Assembly: GCA_028704265.1 (NCBI GenBank)
Contig: JAQVLH010000054.1
Location: 1-7,056, forward strand
Length of the DNA stretch: 7,056 bases
DNA from: Candidatus Nanoarchaeia archaeon
GTDB taxonomy: Archaea; Nanobdellota; Nanobdellia; Tiddalikarchaeales; Tiddalikarchaeaceae
Direction: 5' to 3'
The position numbers and the translations under genes are program-made. Positions 5,468-7,056 of this stretch are shown here, piece after piece. The notes under the pieces are model-generated. The model saw only the letters and a list, made by a program, of their open reading frames with translations, searched no databases and was not told the DNA's origin. Position 1 is the stretch's first letter, and every line of letters starts with the position of its first letter.

Positions 5468-6693
5468 AAATAATCAACAATCATTTTCTTAATAAAGTCT
5501 TTGGCATCCCCCGTTCTTAATACATCAACGACTAATTTATTTTCAAAAACATAAGGTTTTGAAATACCTTTAGAATTCCATTTATTAATAAATTCAGTGA
5601 AATTATTAGGTTCGCACCACACATAAGGCCCAAAATGTTTTTTTGCGTTTGAAACCTTAATTGATTCCATTTCAAAATAAGCATAAGAATCATCTGTAAC
5701 ACCATAAGAATACACTTTAAACCCTTCTTTATCTAAGCTTTTTTCAATTTGTCCAAGTTTTCTTAAAACTTTAGCTTTTAATATATCAAAATCGTCAGAT
5801 TCTTTTAATTTAAAGCTTATAAGTTTTGTTCCTCTTCTTTCACTTCTTTCAATTATTAATTCAAGCTTTAATCCTCTTATATTAAACAATTTAGGATTAT
5901 GGGTTCTTAAAAAAAGCCTGGATTTAAAAACAAATTGTGAAAAACTATCTGATGAAACACATGATGCAGCATTTCTTTCCGGAAGCTGAGGATCAACAAC
6001 TAGCAATGGCCCGGTAATTTTATTTTTATTAAAAGTTTCAATTATATCTTGCGGGTTTTTGTAATGCTTTTCAATATCAATAATTATTTTAGGTTTTGCA
6101 TTTTCAAAATATTCTAGCAAATTATAAAATCCTTTAAAATAAATTATCAATAATTCGCAAACATAACCGCTAAACCCGCATCTAGCGCTTTCAGCTCCAT
6201 AAATATCATTTGCTTTTAAGAATTGCTTTAGCAATAATACATCATCTTTTAATTGCGGATTTTTTAAAAAATGTTTTTTTAAATAATTAATATGAAAAAA
6301 ACTAATATCAGCAGAATTAGTTGCTTTATCTGGAGAATCATATCTAATGCTAGGAACAAATTCAATTTTAAAACCTTCAATAAAACCTTTAAAATATTCT
6401 CTTGTTCCATGAACTATTTTAAATCCGTCAAAGCTTTTAGTGATTAATAATTTGTAATAATTATCTATATCTTTTTCTGAATTAAATCTTATAAAAAAAT
6501 CTAAATCATGATTGCCCTTCATATTAGTGCCTCTGCTAGCGCTTCCGCCTAAAACAGTTTCAATATCAATTCCTAATTCTTTGGCATTTTTTGTTAATAT
6601 TTTTATAATTTTATTAGAAACTTCATTAAAAAATTTATTTTCCTGAGAATTAGGTTTAATATTTTCTAAAACCTTCAAAAAAATATTTTTCAT
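5464..6693 (-). CDS. cca: Archaeal class I CCA tRNA nucleotidyltransferase
   Basis: A 409-residue enzyme that adds or repairs the 3' CCA of tRNA without a nucleic acid template. The nucleotidyltransferase head carries VLGGSASRGT (47-56) and the acidic pair HDLDFFI (D63, D65). The third carboxylate is in KIEFVPSI, where it is Glu (E111) rather than the Asp seen in well-studied archaeal enzymes. The archaeal-specific central segment YGAESARCGFSGYVCELLI (165-183) is very clear, and so are VVDPQLPERNAA (232-243) and the C-terminal HFGPYVWC. These identify class I (archaeal), not the bacterial/eukaryotic class II. It is somewhat shorter than the usual 430-450 residues. It is the first gene of a two-gene minus-strand operon with the methyltransferase and is divergent from the Lhr-type helicase. 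The start is the first ATG, with a TATA-like box 27-28 nt upstream. Confidence 0.95.
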   Translation of the reverse strand: MKNIFLKVLENIKPNSQENKFFNEVSNKIIKILTKNAKELGIDIETVLGGSASRGTNMKGNHDLDFFIRFNSEKDIDNYYKLLITKSFDGFKIVHGTREYFKGFIEGFKIEFVPSIRYDSPDKATNSADISFFHINYLKKHFLKNPQLKDDVLLLKQFLKANDIYGAESARCGFSGYVCELLIIYFKGFYNLLEYFENAKPKIIIDIEKHYKNPQDIIETFNKNKITGPLLVVDPQLPERNAASCVSSDSFSQFVFKSRLFLRTHNPKLFNIRGLKLELIIERSERRGTKLISFKLKESDDFDILKAKVLRKLGQIEKSLDKEGFKVYSYGVTDDSYAYFEMESIKVSNAKKHFGPYVWCEPNNFTEFINKWNSKGISKPYVFENKLVVDVLRTGDAKDFIKKMIVDYL

Positions 6694-6715
6694 AATAAAT
6701 AATAAAGAGGGGATT

Positions 6716-6725
6716 ATTTAAAAAT
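6716..6725 (-). promoter_or_regulatory. Probable TATA box for the cca-methyltransferase operon
   Basis: The minus-strand reading ATTTTTAAAT is centred about 28 nt before the cca ATG. A short C-rich patch (CCCCTC, minus strand, 6708-6713) between box and ATG is the only GC-rich spot in the gap and resembles no known ribosome binding site. Confidence 0.4.
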
Positions 6726-6735
6726 TAAATGAAAC

Positions 6736-6745
6736 TTTTTAAATT
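6736..6745 (+). promoter_or_regulatory. Probable TATA box for the Lhr-type helicase gene
   Basis: TTTTTAAATT is centred about 30 nt before the ATG at 6771. The preceding purine-rich GAAAC at 6731-6735 could be part of a BRE-like element. No ribosome binding site is visible. Confidence 0.35.
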
Positions 6746-6770
6746 CAATAATGCTTAAATTGTGTTTATA

Positions 6771-7056
6771 ATGTCAAGTTCCAAAATAAATGAATGGTTA
6801 AAAATTAATAACATAAGCGAATTAACCAGTGTACAAAAGAAATCTATTCCTTTAATTATGGGAGGAAAAAATGTTTTAATTACTGCTCCAACTGGTTATG
6901 GAAAAACCTTGGCAGCAATATTGCCAGTTTTTGAATTAATACTTGACAAAGGATTAGGCTTTAAAATTTTATATATTGCTCCAACTAAAAGCTTAAATAG
7001 GGATATATTTAAAAGAGTTTTTGATTTTGCAAAGCACTTAGGATTAACTGTTGAAG
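6771..7056 (+). CDS. Lhr-type DEAD/DEAH-box superfamily 2 helicase, N-terminal part (truncated by window edge)
   Basis: Ninety-five codons are visible from an ATG at 6771 before the window ends, too few bases for the main ORFs but clearly coding. The translation shows a Q-motif-like region (LTSVQKKSIPLIMGGKNVLI, residues 18-37), Walker A as APTGYGKT (39-46), and motif Ia as APTKSLNRDIF (70-80), followed by FDFAKHLGLTVE. The combination of VQxxxIPLI, GKNVLITAPTG and a PLKALNxD-like motif followed by an lG(I/L)xV segment is typical of Lhr helicases. Lhr proteins unwind DNA or RNA-DNA hybrids and are linked to repair and to RNA processing in archaea. The downstream winged-helix and Lhr-specific domains lie outside the window, so a different DEAD-box family is not formally excluded. 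It is divergent from cca across 77 nt. Confidence 0.85.
   Translation, partial: MSSSKINEWLKINNISELTSVQKKSIPLIMGGKNVLITAPTGYGKTLAAILPVFELILDKGLGFKILYIAPTKSLNRDIFKRVFDFAKHLGLTVE

Noticed and set aside
6751..6771. An ATG upstream of the Lhr-type gene
   Set aside because: It opens a frame of only six codons ending in TAA, out of frame with the helicase.
1..7056. CRISPR array, tRNA or rRNA gene, insertion sequence, toxin-antitoxin or defence island
   Set aside because: I saw no regularly spaced repeats, no tRNA-like GC-rich stems in the short gaps, no transposase and no inverted-repeat borders. The genes are housekeeping or membrane functions with uniform base composition.

Overview
The window looks like a piece of a very AT-rich archaeal chromosome, most probably from a small-genome DPANN lineage of the Woesearchaeota/Pacearchaeota kind. 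The domain assignment is well supported: a class I (archaeal) CCA-adding enzyme, the start of a diphthine synthase (DphB), an archaeal A24 prepilin peptidase with its archaeal C-terminal domain, an archaeal SbcD/Mre11-related phosphoesterase and the start of an Lhr-type helicase. There are TATA-like boxes about 26-31 nt before many start codons and no convincing Shine-Dalgarno sequences, which suggests mostly leaderless mRNAs. The lineage within archaea is an inference from compactness, base composition and protein style.

Layout from left to right. The minus strand carries dphB (partial, cut by the window edge), uppP (polyprenyl-diphosphate phosphatase) and a multi-pass membrane protein resembling a CPBP/CAAX protease that has lost catalytic residues. 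Divergent from these is a plus-strand A24 prepilin peptidase. It converges on a minus-strand HIT-family protein whose central catalytic histidine is a serine. Divergent from that is a plus-strand metallophosphoesterase with a complete metal site. It converges on a minus-strand PUA-like protein, sharing the TTAA that encodes both stops. Divergent from that is a plus-strand helical protein of unknown function. It overlaps tail to tail with a minus-strand NSUN-type RNA m5C methyltransferase, which is translationally coupled (ATGA overlap) to the CCA-adding enzyme upstream of it. Divergent from cca, the 5' end of an Lhr-type helicase runs off the right edge.

About half the genes serve RNA maturation and translation: cca, the NSUN methyltransferase, the PUA-like protein, and dphB, which modifies elongation factor 2. 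The phosphoesterase and the Lhr helicase belong to families often linked to each other in genomes and to nucleic acid repair or processing. The left third is a membrane and envelope block (lipid carrier recycling, prepilin processing, a degenerate membrane protease). Gaps are at most 77 nt, so there is no gene-free stretch above 300 bases, and I see no tRNA, rRNA, CRISPR array, insertion sequence or attachment site.

I do not see a clear new defence or mobile system. The most interesting points are the HIT protein without its nucleophile, the degenerate CPBP protein, the separate PUA-like gene near a methyltransferase that lacks a PUA domain, and the unrecognised helical protein.
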